Shown here: in pieces, positions 28,358 through 38,646 of the stretch
How positions within the stretch are numbered: position 1 is the first letter of the stretch
Layout of the letters: the number at the start of each line of letters is the position of its first letter
From: Niastella sp. OAS944
GTDB taxonomy: Bacteria; Bacteroidota; Bacteroidia; Chitinophagales; Chitinophagaceae
Assembly (NCBI GenBank): GCA_024809215.1
Contig: JANUBW010000001.1
Span: forward strand, 1,054,001-1,118,000
Length of the DNA stretch: 64,000 nt
Direction of reading: 5' to 3'
Program-made: the position numbers and the translations under genes
Notes under the pieces: generated by a model
Told to the model about the DNA's origin: nothing
What the model saw: the letters and a program-made list of their open reading frames with translations, nothing else
Database searches by the model: none

Positions 28358-30562
28358 ATGTTCAAATCACGACAGACGCTTTTATTACTTGTATTTATTA
28401 GTGTATTATTTGGTAATTGCCGCAAAAAAGAATGGGACGAATATTACGGCAGACCCGATAGCTTAGAAGCCCCCATTTACCAGCAACTTGAATCCCGTGG
28501 AAATTTTACAAACCTGCTTGCCTGTATCGATAAAGCCGGTTACAAAAACACATTGGGCGCTGCTGGTTACTGGACCTTTTTCGCCCCCACCGATTCTGCT
28601 TTCCAAACTTATTTCAAAGAGAACAACATCAGTGGAATTGATCAGCTCGACAGCGCAGCCTGTAGAAAAATTGTGACTTACTGCCTGGTGTACAATGCTT
28701 TTAAACAGGAACGCATTGGCGACGGACAAGGTTCAACCGGCTGGCTGGTAAACAGCGCCTTTAGACGACGTACCGCCTATTACACAGGTGTATATGATGG
28801 TGCCGATACAACCGGCAAAGCGCTTAAATTAATTGCCAGTAACAGGAATAACAATGGAAGCACTTATTATGTGGATGCCGATAACAACAATAAATACATC
28901 CCGTATTTTGTAAATAATTTCATGACGGCCAAAGGCCTTACCGCAGCCGACTACAATTATTTCTATCCCACTTCTACTTATACCGGCTTCAATGTTGTTG
29001 ATGCAGCTGTTGTTGAAAAAGACATTGCTGCAGAGAACGGCATCATTCACACTGTAAACAAAGTGATCACCGCCCTGCCCAGTATCGATCAATACCTGGC
29101 AGATAAACCTGAATATAGCGAGTTCAGGGCCCTGTTCGACAAATTTTTGATCCAGTATACACTCAACAATACCGTAACTACCAATTATAATAATGTACAC
29201 GGTAGCCAGGCGTCTATTTACACCAAAGTATTCAGCAGCACCCTGGCTTATTCGCCCAACAACGAAAACTTTTTGAAAAACCAGGATAACGATGGCCAGT
29301 GGAACAGCTATACCATGTTTGTTCCCAACAACACCGCCATGGAGAACTACAGGAAAAATGTATTGCTTGAACATTATAGTTCGATAAACGACCTGCCATT
29401 GAACATCATCAGTGACTTTATCAACGCCCATATGTTTCAAACGGCGGTGTGGCCATCCCAATTCAGTACCACGTATAATTTCCAGGGCGAAGAAGCCCGC
29501 TTCGATCCGGCTACAGATGTAGTTGATAAAAAGGTACTGAGTAACGGTATGTTCTATGGCACCAACAAAGTGCAGGAAGCAAACGTATTCAGCAGTGTAT
29601 ATGGAAAGGCCTACCTCGATCCCGAATACTCTATGATGACAAGCCTGCTGAACCAGGAGCTGAAATATATAATATCTAATGTAAAACAGAAGTATACCCT
29701 TTTCCTGGTAAGCAATAAAGCGTTGATCGAAGCAGGTTACAAGGACTCATTGGTTGATAATAACCCCAACTATCAATGGCGTTATACACCGCCAGGCGGA
29801 GGCGCAACTATAACAGGTTCATCTGTGCTGGTGCGTTTACTACGGGTGTTGAATCTGCACGTAGTTCCTGCTACTGATGTAACCAGTACAGCCGGCTCGG
29901 GCGTACTGGGCACCTATGGCAGCGAATTTATTCGCTACAATGGGCAAACCGTATATGCCGCAGGCAACGGAGATGAAGGCAATGTGGCCAATGTAAAAAC
30001 CTCCAAAACAACAAAGAATGGTACCGTACACTATATAGATCGTATACTTAATTTCAGCGAATTACCGGTTTCAAAACACCTCGAGAAACTGGCCACCGCC
30101 CCCAGTTCACAGTACTACAACTTCTGGCAGTATTTCAAGAACTGGTCGAATTATACGGCTTCTACCGGCGATATCTTAAACGTAGCATCAGGTGCGTTCT
30201 ATACATTCTTTATTCCCGATAATAACGCCATCAATAAAGCAGTGGCCGATGGCTTATTACCAGCCAACACCAATCCCACCGATGCCACTGAAAAATTTAA
30301 GATAGAAAAATTCATCTATTATCATATCCTGAACAAAAAATCTGTTGCCACCAATGGCATGGACGGTGGTTCTTACGAAACACTGTTCAAGACCAACGCC
30401 GGCGACGCCACCAAGGTCTTCGTGAACAACAACACGGTAAATAACATGATACTGACCGATATGAATAACAGAACGGCAAATGTGATCCTGGGTAACAGCA
30501 ATAATCTCAGTAACCGCTGTGTGTTCCACTTAATCGACAATTACTTAAAATATACCGAATAA
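28358..30562 (+). CDS. Multi-FAS1 (fasciclin) domain lipoprotein, four domains
   Basis: The 734-residue protein has a lipoprotein signal ending in L-F-G-N-C21-R-K-K-E. Four fasciclin-like units can be traced at about residues 42-240, 245-410, 410-575 and 580-734. Each has a Y-T-x-F-x-P-x-N/D-x-A or W-T-F-F-A-P-T-D-S-A-F H1-type motif and ends with an H2-like I-H-x-V/I-D/N-x-x segment (for example G-I-I-H-T-V-N-K-V and T-V-H-Y-I-D-R-I-L). FAS1 domains mediate adhesion or carbohydrate/protein binding in other systems. It is the first gene of a seven-gene plus-strand operon, 22 bp ahead of a SusC gene. Its position suggests a surface glycan-binding role like SusE/F; this is an inference. No catalytic domain is visible. 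Confidence 0.88.
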   Translation: MFKSRQTLLLLVFISVLFGNCRKKEWDEYYGRPDSLEAPIYQQLESRGNFTNLLACIDKAGYKNTLGAAGYWTFFAPTDSAFQTYFKENNISGIDQLDSAACRKIVTYCLVYNAFKQERIGDGQGSTGWLVNSAFRRRTAYYTGVYDGADTTGKALKLIASNRNNNGSTYYVDADNNNKYIPYFVNNFMTAKGLTAADYNYFYPTSTYTGFNVVDAAVVEKDIAAENGIIHTVNKVITALPSIDQYLADKPEYSEFRALFDKFLIQYTLNNTVTTNYNNVHGSQASIYTKVFSSTLAYSPNNENFLKNQDNDGQWNSYTMFVPNNTAMENYRKNVLLEHYSSINDLPLNIISDFINAHMFQTAVWPSQFSTTYNFQGEEARFDPATDVVDKKVLSNGMFYGTNKVQEANVFSSVYGKAYLDPEYSMMTSLLNQELKYIISNVKQKYTLFLVSNKALIEAGYKDSLVDNNPNYQWRYTPPGGGATITGSSVLVRLLRVLNLHVVPATDVTSTAGSGVLGTYGSEFIRYNGQTVYAAGNGDEGNVANVKTSKTTKNGTVHYIDRILNFSELPVSKHLEKLATAPSSQYYNFWQYFKNWSNYTASTGDILNVASGAFYTFFIPDNNAINKAVADGLLPANTNPTDATEKFKIEKFIYYHILNKKSVATNGMDGGSYETLFKTNAGDATKVFVNNNTVNNMILTDMNNRTANVILGNSNNLSNRCVFHLIDNYLKYTE

Positions 30563-30584
30563 CCCACTTGTAATATTGATCACT

Positions 30585-33500
30585 ATGTTGAAATTATATA
30601 AAACGATCGCCTGCTTAATGATGTTTGCCGTTTTGATGGCATTGAACACCACCGCGCAGAATGCCGAAGGCGGAGACAGTAAAGTTGTGGTAAAGGGAAA
30701 GGTGATCGACAAAAAGGCAAAAGAACCCATACTGGGAGCCTCTGTAACCGAGGTGGATAAAGATGGCCGGGTCATAAAAGGTACCTCTACCGACATAGAA
30801 GGCAATTTTGTGCTGCGGATAACCAATCCCAAAAATAAACTCTCTGTTTCATCTATAGGTTTTAAAACCACATCGCAAAGCATTGGCAGCCGTACCACCA
30901 TAAATTTTCAAATGGAAGATGGCTCCAGCGATATGGGTGAAGTAATAGTAGTAGCCGGTAAAAAAACCGACAACGGTATCTTGGGTGTTAATGAACGTAA
31001 CTCAACACTTGCAGCTTCTAAAATAACTGCAAAGGAAATGGAAGAAATGCAGGCCGCAAGTATCGATCAGGCCCTGCAAGGCCGTTTGGCCGGTGTAGAT
31101 ATTACCGCCAGCAGTGGCGACCCCGGCGCCGCCATGAACATCCGTATCCGTGGCGTAAGTACCATCAGCAGCAACGGTAATCCCTTGATAGTTGTAGATG
31201 GTATGCCCATTGAAACAGAAATTCCCAGCGACTTCAACTTTGGTTCTGCCGACGAACAGGGCTATGCGCAATTATTGAACATTTCGCCGGCCGATATTAA
31301 AGACATCACCGTATTGAAAGATGCAGCCGCTACTGCTATGTGGGGTTCACGCGCCGCAAACGGCGTATTGCTTATTACTACTAAACGCGGTACCGTTGGC
31401 AAACCCAGCATCTCTTATACATTCAAAGGTTCGGTTTCGCAAATACCAAAGGCCATTCCGTTGTTAAATGGTAACCAGTATTCAACGATGATTCCGGAAG
31501 GTTATATGAACCGCATCGGTTCACCGCTTCCCACATCAGTACGTGAGTTTAATTACGATCCCAATGATCCTTACTGGTACAATAACTACAGCAACAATAC
31601 CAACTGGATCGATGAGATCACAAAGACCGGCACCTTGCAAAACCATTCGCTAAGTATGGTAGGCGGTGGTGAAAAAGCCCGTTATTATGCTTCGGTAGAT
31701 TATTTTAACCAAACAGGTGTTACCCTGGGAACAGGTTTTAAACGCCTTACATCGCGCATTAACCTGGATTATAACATCTCTGAAAAGATCAAAATATTCA
31801 CCAGTATTTCTTATACGCATAGCGACCAGGACAGAAGTTACCTAGGCAACAATGCCAACAACGCCGAAAGCGGAATACGTGCCGTGGCCTATGCCAAAAT
31901 GCCCAACCAAAGCGTGTTTGAATATGATGAGCAGGGGAACATTACGCCTAACTACTTCTCCCCTTTTTCAAACGTGCAGGGAACATTTAGCCGTATATAC
32001 AACCCAGTAGCTATGGCTACACAGGCAAAATATGGCGTGCTTAGCGACCGGGTGATGCCACGCTTTCAGGTGAACTACGATATCATTAAATCGGTACTCA
32101 GAACTTCTTTCGATGTACAGTTCGATATCAACAATACCAAGAACAACAGTTTTCTGCCCCAGATAGCAACCGGCCGTAACAGTACCGAAACAGTAGTGAA
32201 CCGGGCATACGATGGCGATATGGACCAGTTTATAGTGAACACTAAGATCCAACTGGCTTATACCCCACAATTCAAAAATCCCGATCACAGTTTCATCAGT
32301 TCCTTAACTACTTTCACAGAAGATCAGAAAGTAGTAAACCAGGAATCTATTACATCGAATACCGCTTCTTCGTTACTAGTTGACCCTTCCATTGCTTCCA
32401 GAACGCAGAACTCGGACCTGATGTCATATTCAGGCACTTCACAAACCCGCACCATTGGCGCCGTAGTAGATGCTCAGTACGGGTTTAAAGACAAATACAT
32501 GCTCAATGCCGCATTACGTGGCGATGGCAACTCCCGCTTTGGTCCAAATTATCGCTATGGCTTATTTCCATCGGTCTCACTTCGCTGGCGCGTATCAGGT
32601 GAGAATTTTATGCACAGCATAAAACAGATCGACGACCTGAGCTTTCGTGCCAGTTACGGAAAAAGTGGTGTAGCCCCTAAATACGATTATACATTCTACA
32701 GTAACTATTCAACCTATAGCTGGGGTTATCAGGGACAAAGTGCCGTATACCCTGCCAGCATGGAATTGAAAAACCTGAGATGGCAAACGATTAATGGTAC
32801 CAATATAGGTGCTAACTTATCAATGTTCGGCGGTCGTGTACGAGTTGATGCCGAAGTATACCGCAACAGAACAAAAGACCTTTACATGAATGGTTTGGCC
32901 ATTGCCTCCTTTACCGGTTACAGCAGTGTGAACATGAACATTGGTACTATGGATAACCAGGGTTGGGAAGTAGGCGTATGGACAACTCCTTACAAAACCA
33001 AAGACCTAAGCGTTTCGTTCGACTTTAACGTAGCTCACAACGACAATATCATTCGCTCTTTATCTGAATACTATCCTAACAGCAAAGGCGATGTAACCAA
33101 ATTAGGCGACTACCTGCGTTTGATACAACCCGATCACCCGTTCGGCTCTTTCTACGGTTATAAATACAAAGGTGTATATGCCGATAAAAATGCAACCCTG
33201 GCGCAGGGCAACAATGGTAAACCCATTGCGGGTCCCAACGGACAGGTTATTTACATGCGCTTTAACTATCCCAATATCGACTACATCTTTCAACCCGGAG
33301 ACGCCATGTATGAAGATGTGAACCACGATGGTAACATCAACTATATGGACGTGGTTTACCTTGGTAACAGCAACCCCAAATTAACCGGTGGTTTTGGTCC
33401 ATCCATTACCTGGAAGAACAAACTCAAACTATCGACCTTCTTCAGCTTCAGGTACGATTTCGATGTTATTAACCGTACCAAAATGAACTCTACCAACATG

Positions 33501-33875
33501 TACTACTTCGATAACCAAAGCACCGCTACCCTTCGCCGCTGGCGCAAGGAAGGCGATGTAACCGACATTCCCCGCGCACTGATAGGCGGCGGTTACAACT
33601 GGCTGGGTAGCGATCGTTATGTAGAAGATGCTTCTTACCTGCGTTTTCGTACGGTAACCCTTAGGTATACTGTAGATAACAAAGTGTTGTCGAAATTCAA
33701 AATGAAAAGCCTCAGCGCTTATGTAACTGCCGAAAACCTTTTCACTGTTACTAAATACACGGGGCAGGACCCTGAGATCAGCGCTTCCGGATCTGATCCG
33801 TTTCGGTTAGCCTTCGATGACAGTATGACACCACCTACAAAAGTGTTTACGATTGGCCTGGTGGCAGGGTTTTAA
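30585..33875 (+). CDS. SusC/RagA-family TonB-dependent transporter, first in FAS1 operon
   Basis: From the ATG at 30585 it has 1096 residues (a TTG at 30576 is in frame). It has a signal peptide, a carboxypeptidase-regulatory-like domain (about 30-108, V-K-G-K-V-I-D-K-K-A-K-E-P-I-L-G-A), a box region G-E-V-I-V-V-A-G-K-K and a plug. The plug shows L-Q-G-R-L-A-G-V-D-I-T, N-P-L-I-V-V-D-G-M-P and V-L-K-D-A-A-A-T-A-M-W-G-S-R-A-A-N-G. The barrel ends in G-L-V-A-G-F. No STN domain is present. It imports an unknown oligomer together with the SusD encoded 58 bp downstream. There are no CAZymes in this operon, so the substrate cannot be inferred. Confidence 0.95.
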   Translation: MLKLYKTIACLMMFAVLMALNTTAQNAEGGDSKVVVKGKVIDKKAKEPILGASVTEVDKDGRVIKGTSTDIEGNFVLRITNPKNKLSVSSIGFKTTSQSIGSRTTINFQMEDGSSDMGEVIVVAGKKTDNGILGVNERNSTLAASKITAKEMEEMQAASIDQALQGRLAGVDITASSGDPGAAMNIRIRGVSTISSNGNPLIVVDGMPIETEIPSDFNFGSADEQGYAQLLNISPADIKDITVLKDAAATAMWGSRAANGVLLITTKRGTVGKPSISYTFKGSVSQIPKAIPLLNGNQYSTMIPEGYMNRIGSPLPTSVREFNYDPNDPYWYNNYSNNTNWIDEITKTGTLQNHSLSMVGGGEKARYYASVDYFNQTGVTLGTGFKRLTSRINLDYNISEKIKIFTSISYTHSDQDRSYLGNNANNAESGIRAVAYAKMPNQSVFEYDEQGNITPNYFSPFSNVQGTFSRIYNPVAMATQAKYGVLSDRVMPRFQVNYDIIKSVLRTSFDVQFDINNTKNNSFLPQIATGRNSTETVVNRAYDGDMDQFIVNTKIQLAYTPQFKNPDHSFISSLTTFTEDQKVVNQESITSNTASSLLVDPSIASRTQNSDLMSYSGTSQTRTIGAVVDAQYGFKDKYMLNAALRGDGNSRFGPNYRYGLFPSVSLRWRVSGENFMHSIKQIDDLSFRASYGKSGVAPKYDYTFYSNYSTYSWGYQGQSAVYPASMELKNLRWQTINGTNIGANLSMFGGRVRVDAEVYRNRTKDLYMNGLAIASFTGYSSVNMNIGTMDNQGWEVGVWTTPYKTKDLSVSFDFNVAHNDNIIRSLSEYYPNSKGDVTKLGDYLRLIQPDHPFGSFYGYKYKGVYADKNATLAQGNNGKPIAGPNGQVIYMRFNYPNIDYIFQPGDAMYEDVNHDGNINYMDVVYLGNSNPKLTGGFGPSITWKNKLKLSTFFSFRYDFDVINRTKMNSTNMYYFDNQSTATLRRWRKEGDVTDIPRALIGGGYNWLGSDRYVEDASYLRFRTVTLRYTVDNKVLSKFKMKSLSAYVTAENLFTVTKYTGQDPEISASGSDPFRLAFDDSMTPPTKVFTIGLVAGF

Positions 33876-33933
33876 ATAATGGAATGCAATTGCAAAAAGA
33901 AATAATAACACTGAATATAAACGACTGCTTTAA

Positions 33934-35427
33934 ATGAAGAAATTAACGACATACGCTTTTTTGCTGATGTTACTGGCAGGCTCGGCATCGTGCAAAAAAT
34001 GGCTCTCCCTTAAACCGCAAAACGGACTCGTGCGGGATGATTACTGGAAAACAAAAGAACAGGTAGATGCAGCCGTTACCGGCATTTACGCATCTATGTT
34101 GGGAAGCAACACCGACCTGCCATTAGCTGAGTACCTCTTTATTTGGGGCGAAGGAAGGACCGATATGGTTGCTCCCGGCGTAGGCACCAGTGCTTCAGAA
34201 TACGACATTGTAAACCTGAACATTCTTTCTACCAACACGTACAGCCGGTGGAGCTCCCTTTACCAAACCATAAACTATTGCAATACGGTAATTGATCTGG
34301 CGCCCGGTGTACTTAAAAGCGACAACACCTTTACTCAGGAACATTTGAACCAGGCTCTTGGTGAAGCACGCACCGTTAGGGCACTCATGTATTTTTACCT
34401 GGCAAGGGTGTTCAGGGATGTGCCTTTAAAACTGGCAGCCACCCTCAGCGATGAAAATATTGCTCCTATGCCCAAATCGCCATCAGACAGTGTATTACTG
34501 CAGGTAGTGGCCGACCTGAAAGAAGCAGAAGGCAATTTGCCAACTACCTATGGAAATAAAAACACCGATAAAGGCCGCGTTACAAAATATACAGCGAACA
34601 CCATTCTCGCCGATGTATACCTGTGGATGGAGAAATACACCGAATGCGTAGCTGAATGCAACAAAGTGATCAACTCAGGAAAGTTCGGTTTAATAGGCGG
34701 CGACTTCGATCTGTTCAACGAGTTGTATTACAAAGGCAATTCGAACGAAGGCATTTTTGAATTACAGTTCGATGCGCAAAAACTGAATCCCTTTTACAAT
34801 ATGCACCTGTTGGCTACCCGCCGCTGGGGCGCCGCATCGAACCTGATGGAAGATGTATTTGGTGTAGACCACGTAAACGCCACTCCGCTGGTTGATCTGC
34901 GGGGCGAAGGCAATTCCCTCCGCGCCAGCGATCTTACTATATGGAAATACATTGGAGCGAACAGCGCAGCCAGCAGTCTGCGTTCAGTTGGCCAGTCGTA
35001 TGCACACTGGATCTTTTATCGCTATGCCGACATTCTGTTAATGAAAGCCGAAGCCCTTAACCAGTTGAACGATCCGCAAACGGCAGCCGACCTTGTCAAC
35101 CAGATCAGGACCAGGGCGCATGCCTTCGACTTCAACGGAAGCCCCGATCCCAATAGCCAGGCGGCCATGGAAAAATTCATTTTACAGGAACGCCAACGCG
35201 AATTTGCCTTTGAAGGCAAACGCTGGTTCGATGTTTTACGCAATGCCAAACGAAACAATTATCAAAACATCCAATACCTGATGGATATGGCCATCATCAG
35301 TATTCCGCAAGACAGGCAACAAGCTGCCCTTAACAAATTAAAGGACCGGAACTCGCACTACATGCCTATTAACCTTACCGAAATGCAAACCAACAAATTA
35401 CTGGAACAAAACCCCTTCTATAAATAA
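33934..35427 (+). CDS. SusD/RagB-family lipoprotein, first in FAS1 operon
   Basis: The 497-residue protein has a lipobox ending G-S-A-S-C20-K-K-W. SusD motifs are L-K-P-Q-N-G-L-V-R-D-D-Y-W near residues 26-38, A-R-T-V-R-A-L-M-Y-F-Y-L-A-R near 146-160, M-K-A-E-A-L near 370 and E-R-Q-R-E-F-A-F-E-G-K-R-W-F-D near 420. It is the surface glycan-binding partner of the SusC just upstream. It is 14 bp from the next FAS1 gene, so these genes are almost certainly co-transcribed. The ligand is unknown. Confidence 0.95.
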   Translation: MKKLTTYAFLLMLLAGSASCKKWLSLKPQNGLVRDDYWKTKEQVDAAVTGIYASMLGSNTDLPLAEYLFIWGEGRTDMVAPGVGTSASEYDIVNLNILSTNTYSRWSSLYQTINYCNTVIDLAPGVLKSDNTFTQEHLNQALGEARTVRALMYFYLARVFRDVPLKLAATLSDENIAPMPKSPSDSVLLQVVADLKEAEGNLPTTYGNKNTDKGRVTKYTANTILADVYLWMEKYTECVAECNKVINSGKFGLIGGDFDLFNELYYKGNSNEGIFELQFDAQKLNPFYNMHLLATRRWGAASNLMEDVFGVDHVNATPLVDLRGEGNSLRASDLTIWKYIGANSAASSLRSVGQSYAHWIFYRYADILLMKAEALNQLNDPQTAADLVNQIRTRAHAFDFNGSPDPNSQAAMEKFILQERQREFAFEGKRWFDVLRNAKRNNYQNIQYLMDMAIISIPQDRQQAALNKLKDRNSHYMPINLTEMQTNKLLEQNPFYK

Positions 35428-35441
35428 TTAACCTCATTACT

Positions 35442-37148
35442 ATGAACAATAAAAATATTTTGAAGTTACTTGTTTGCGGGTTTATGGTTCCTGCGCTTGC
35501 GTACTTTGTTGCCTGCAAAAAAGTAGACTATGGCGCAAGTACTACCAGCGATGTAAACATTACCGGATACCTTGAAAAATATCCCGACTCATTTTCATTA
35601 TTCAAACAAATACTCGACCGTACCGAAACCTCCGACTTTTTAAACGCTTATGGTGCATACACCTGTTTTGCACCTACCAATAGCGGTGTAACGAAATGGC
35701 TTGCCAAAATTGGCGCAGCCAGTGTTGAAGCAGCCGATTTAACCAGGTTGAAAAACATGGTGAAGTTTCACCTGCTTACCGATACCATTACCACCGCCTC
35801 TTTTAAAGATGGCAAACTGCCGGTACCCACCATGTTCGGTCAGTTCCTTGTAACCGGTGTATCGAACGAAAGCGGCACATCGAGCTATACCATCAACCGC
35901 CAGTCGCTTGTAACACAATCGAACATTAAAGTAGGAAATGGTTATATACACCAATTGAACAATGTACTGGAGCCGTCTACCTTTACCATTGCGCAGCAAC
36001 TGGAAGCAAGACCTGAGTACTCAATTTTTGTTCAGGCGCTTAAAGAAACGGATTTTTATACTTTATTGAATACTGTTGACCCCGACACTACCAAACGCTG
36101 GATGACCGTAATGGCCGAAAGCAATGCAGCATTGGCCGATAGTGGTATCAACAGTTACGCCGATCTGAAAAAGAAGTACAGCAAAACAAGCAGCCCCACC
36201 AATACCAACGACAGTTTGCATATGTACATCGCTTATCACATTCTATCAGGTGTAAAATTCCTGGGCGATATCATCAATGCACCTTCTCATAGTACCATGG
36301 AGCCGCAGGAAGTGATCTCTGTTGAACTGATAAACCAGAATGTAGTGCTTAACCAGGTTGAGTTTAACGGTGTAATTGAAACGGGTGTTACCATCAACCG
36401 CGCCATCAGCGATAACGCGGCTACAAATGGTGTTTGGCACGATGCTAAAGCTCACTTTACAGTAAAGTATCGTAAACCAGCAGCCCTATACTGGGATGTA
36501 TCAACCTTCCCTGAGATCTTAAAGCTGCCAGCTTACTATAAGAAACAAAGCTATACATGGACACGTATAAACGAAGCCGATCAGCCATTTAAAGAAATTA
36601 CCTGGGGCTGGGGCTCGCTGGCAAGCACCAACATTTTCACTTATAGCTATAGCACTACCTCCAGCGTTACAAGATATGCAGTGAACAACGATGTGAACCA
36701 ATTGCCGTTGGGCTTGCCCGCCCGTCCTCCCTACTGGGAAATGACCACACCGCCCATTGTCAAAGGCAAATACAAAATATGGATGTGTTATTCACGCAGC
36801 AAACAATCAAGCAGCTCTAACATGTTGTGCCAGGTTTCGGTAAACGGTGAAGTTATGCCCCGCACTGTAAACTTTACCGACCTGCGGCCAAAGGGCAGCG
36901 ATGCCGAACTGGAAGCCATTGGCTGGAAACAATACACAGAGGTAAGAGCATATAACACTGACTCAAACTATGCCGGCCGGTTGGTAGGCACCTATGAGTT
37001 TCCAACTACCCAGCGCCAAACAATTCGCATAACGAACCTGTCGGGTACCCAAAATAACGATTACCTCGATATGATACATTTTATTCCATTAGACGACAAC
37101 CAGGTATGGCCGAAGTTTAAGATAGACGGTACTAAAATCTATCAATAG
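35442..37148 (+). CDS. FAS1-domain lipoprotein with C-terminal carbohydrate-binding-like module
   Basis: The 568-residue protein has a lipobox ending A-Y-F-V-A-C25-K-K-V-D. Two fasciclin-like domains occupy about residues 40-185 (T-C-F-A-P-T-N-S-G-V, G-Y-I-H-Q-L-N-N-V-L) and 190-350. The last 210 residues are different: G-K-Y-K-I-W-M-C-Y-S-R, V-S-V-N-G-E-V and a closing N-N-D-Y-L-D-M-I-H-F-I-P read like a jelly-roll CBM6/CBM35-type fold. If so, it is a surface glycan-binding protein in the position usually held by SusE/F. The fold guess is by eye and needs structure prediction. It is tightly linked to SusD upstream (14 bp) and to the next FAS1 gene (31 bp). Confidence 0.8.
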   Translation: MNNKNILKLLVCGFMVPALAYFVACKKVDYGASTTSDVNITGYLEKYPDSFSLFKQILDRTETSDFLNAYGAYTCFAPTNSGVTKWLAKIGAASVEAADLTRLKNMVKFHLLTDTITTASFKDGKLPVPTMFGQFLVTGVSNESGTSSYTINRQSLVTQSNIKVGNGYIHQLNNVLEPSTFTIAQQLEARPEYSIFVQALKETDFYTLLNTVDPDTTKRWMTVMAESNAALADSGINSYADLKKKYSKTSSPTNTNDSLHMYIAYHILSGVKFLGDIINAPSHSTMEPQEVISVELINQNVVLNQVEFNGVIETGVTINRAISDNAATNGVWHDAKAHFTVKYRKPAALYWDVSTFPEILKLPAYYKKQSYTWTRINEADQPFKEITWGWGSLASTNIFTYSYSTTSSVTRYAVNNDVNQLPLGLPARPPYWEMTTPPIVKGKYKIWMCYSRSKQSSSSNMLCQVSVNGEVMPRTVNFTDLRPKGSDAELEAIGWKQYTEVRAYNTDSNYAGRLVGTYEFPTTQRQTIRITNLSGTQNNDYLDMIHFIPLDDNQVWPKFKIDGTKIYQ

Positions 37149-37179
37149 GAATAAAAGGCAGAAAACTGAACAGACAAGC

Positions 37180-38640
37180 ATGAACTATAAAAAAGACATA
37201 ATGCGTAAACGTGTATATACAATTCTTTTTGCAGGTGCGCTTGCTTCTATAGGGCTCACAGGCTGCAAAAAGTGGGACGATCACAATGCCATCACTGACG
37301 ATTCGCTTACCAGTACCCTGTTTGATAAAATAAGTACCGATACATCGCTCAGCAGGTTTGCCGAACTGCTTTCAAAAAGCGGTTACGATAAATTACTCGC
37401 CTCATCCAAAACCTATACAGTATATGCACCCGATAACGCGGCACTGGCCGGGTTGGATGCAGCGATCGTAAATGATACAGCAAAATTAAACAAGTTCATA
37501 GGCAATCATATTTGTAACCAGGCTTACCTCACCAGCACAACTTCGGCCACACAGCGAATTGCCATGGTAAATGGTAAATATCATAACATATTCGGCACAA
37601 CAATCGAAAACGTCGATATTAAACGCGCCGATCTGCGGGCAAAAAATGGCGTGCTGCAAGTGATAAACAAAATGCTGCCAGCCCTTAACAACAGTTGGGA
37701 AACATTGAGCACTAACAGCGCCATTCCTTCGGCCCAAAAGAATTACCTGTTATCGCTTTTCATGAATGTATATGACACGTCAAATGCCATACAAACCGGC
37801 GTGAACCCTACTACGGGTGCTCCTATTTACCAGGCAGGTACCGATTCGGTTATGACCAACAGGTTCTGGCGAAACGTGTACAACCTGAATGATGAAAGCA
37901 AACAATACACGCTTTTTGTGCTGGTTGATACCGCCTGGAATTCAGAAACAAAAAAGTTCAGTCCGTATTTCACATCTGTTGATTCAATATCAACTGCCAG
38001 CATTGCCCAATGGCATATTGTAAAGGACTTTGCTTTTGAAGGAGTGTATACGCAGGCCGATTTGCCCGATACCCTTTTATCGAAGTCGAATGTAAAAGTT
38101 CCTATAGACAGATCGTCTATTGTGCAAAGCATTACAACCAGCAACGGTATTGTATATATCATGAACAAAATGGCAGTTCCGCTGGCAAATAAACTTCAGC
38201 AGTTTGTAATACAGGGCGAAAACTATTCCGGTACCAGCGTTGATAAAAGAAGCAATACTTACTTCCGCGACCGCTATGATACGCTTACGAAACGCGATTT
38301 CAGGGATGTATTGGTGTACGGCCATGGGGTATCTTCTTTTGCCATAAACTATCGCATTTCCGATGTACCAAGTATGAGTTATAAAGCTTACTGGGTGGCA
38401 TTGAACGATTTTCAAACCGCTTCATTCACCCAAAAGCTTGCTTTCGGTGTACCTACATCTACAGCGCTTGCTTACACCACCGTATCGCCGAATATTTACA
38501 GCGAAGTATATATTGGCGAGGTTAAGGTTGATTCGTTTAAAAACACACTGAATGTGTACCTGGTGGGGGCAGCCAATACAACAGCGGCAACCAATCCCCT
38601 GGTATGTGATTATATAAGGCTTGAACCGTATTTTAAATAG
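37180..38640 (+). CDS. FAS1-domain lipoprotein with C-terminal carbohydrate-binding-like module, second copy
   Basis: The 486-residue protein (start 37180; an alternative ATG at 37201 sits directly before the signal sequence) has lipobox G-L-T-G-C29-K-K-W-D-D, and the acidic pair after the cysteine resembles a surface-export signal. FAS1-like domains cover about residues 40-175 (Y-T-V-Y-A-P-D-N-A-A-L) and 180-330 (Y-T-L-F-V-L, G-I-V-Y-I-M-N-K-M). The last 150 residues begin F-V-I-Q-G-E-N-Y-S-G and end L-V-C-D-Y-I-R-L-E-P-Y. Those are the edges expected of a CBM6/CBM35-like jelly roll. The layout is parallel to the preceding gene, suggesting duplication and divergence. SusC follows after 6 bp. 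Confidence 0.8.
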   Translation: MNYKKDIMRKRVYTILFAGALASIGLTGCKKWDDHNAITDDSLTSTLFDKISTDTSLSRFAELLSKSGYDKLLASSKTYTVYAPDNAALAGLDAAIVNDTAKLNKFIGNHICNQAYLTSTTSATQRIAMVNGKYHNIFGTTIENVDIKRADLRAKNGVLQVINKMLPALNNSWETLSTNSAIPSAQKNYLLSLFMNVYDTSNAIQTGVNPTTGAPIYQAGTDSVMTNRFWRNVYNLNDESKQYTLFVLVDTAWNSETKKFSPYFTSVDSISTASIAQWHIVKDFAFEGVYTQADLPDTLLSKSNVKVPIDRSSIVQSITTSNGIVYIMNKMAVPLANKLQQFVIQGENYSGTSVDKRSNTYFRDRYDTLTKRDFRDVLVYGHGVSSFAINYRISDVPSMSYKAYWVALNDFQTASFTQKLAFGVPTSTALAYTTVSPNIYSEVYIGEVKVDSFKNTLNVYLVGAANTTAATNPLVCDYIRLEPYFK

Positions 38641-38646
38641 TGAAAC

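Noticed and set aside
28829-29461. A 210-codon open frame on the minus strand inside the first FAS1 gene
   Set aside because: It lies wholly antisense to a well-supported lipoprotein gene, has no signal, domain or start context, and its composition is that expected from reading the FAS1 codons backwards.
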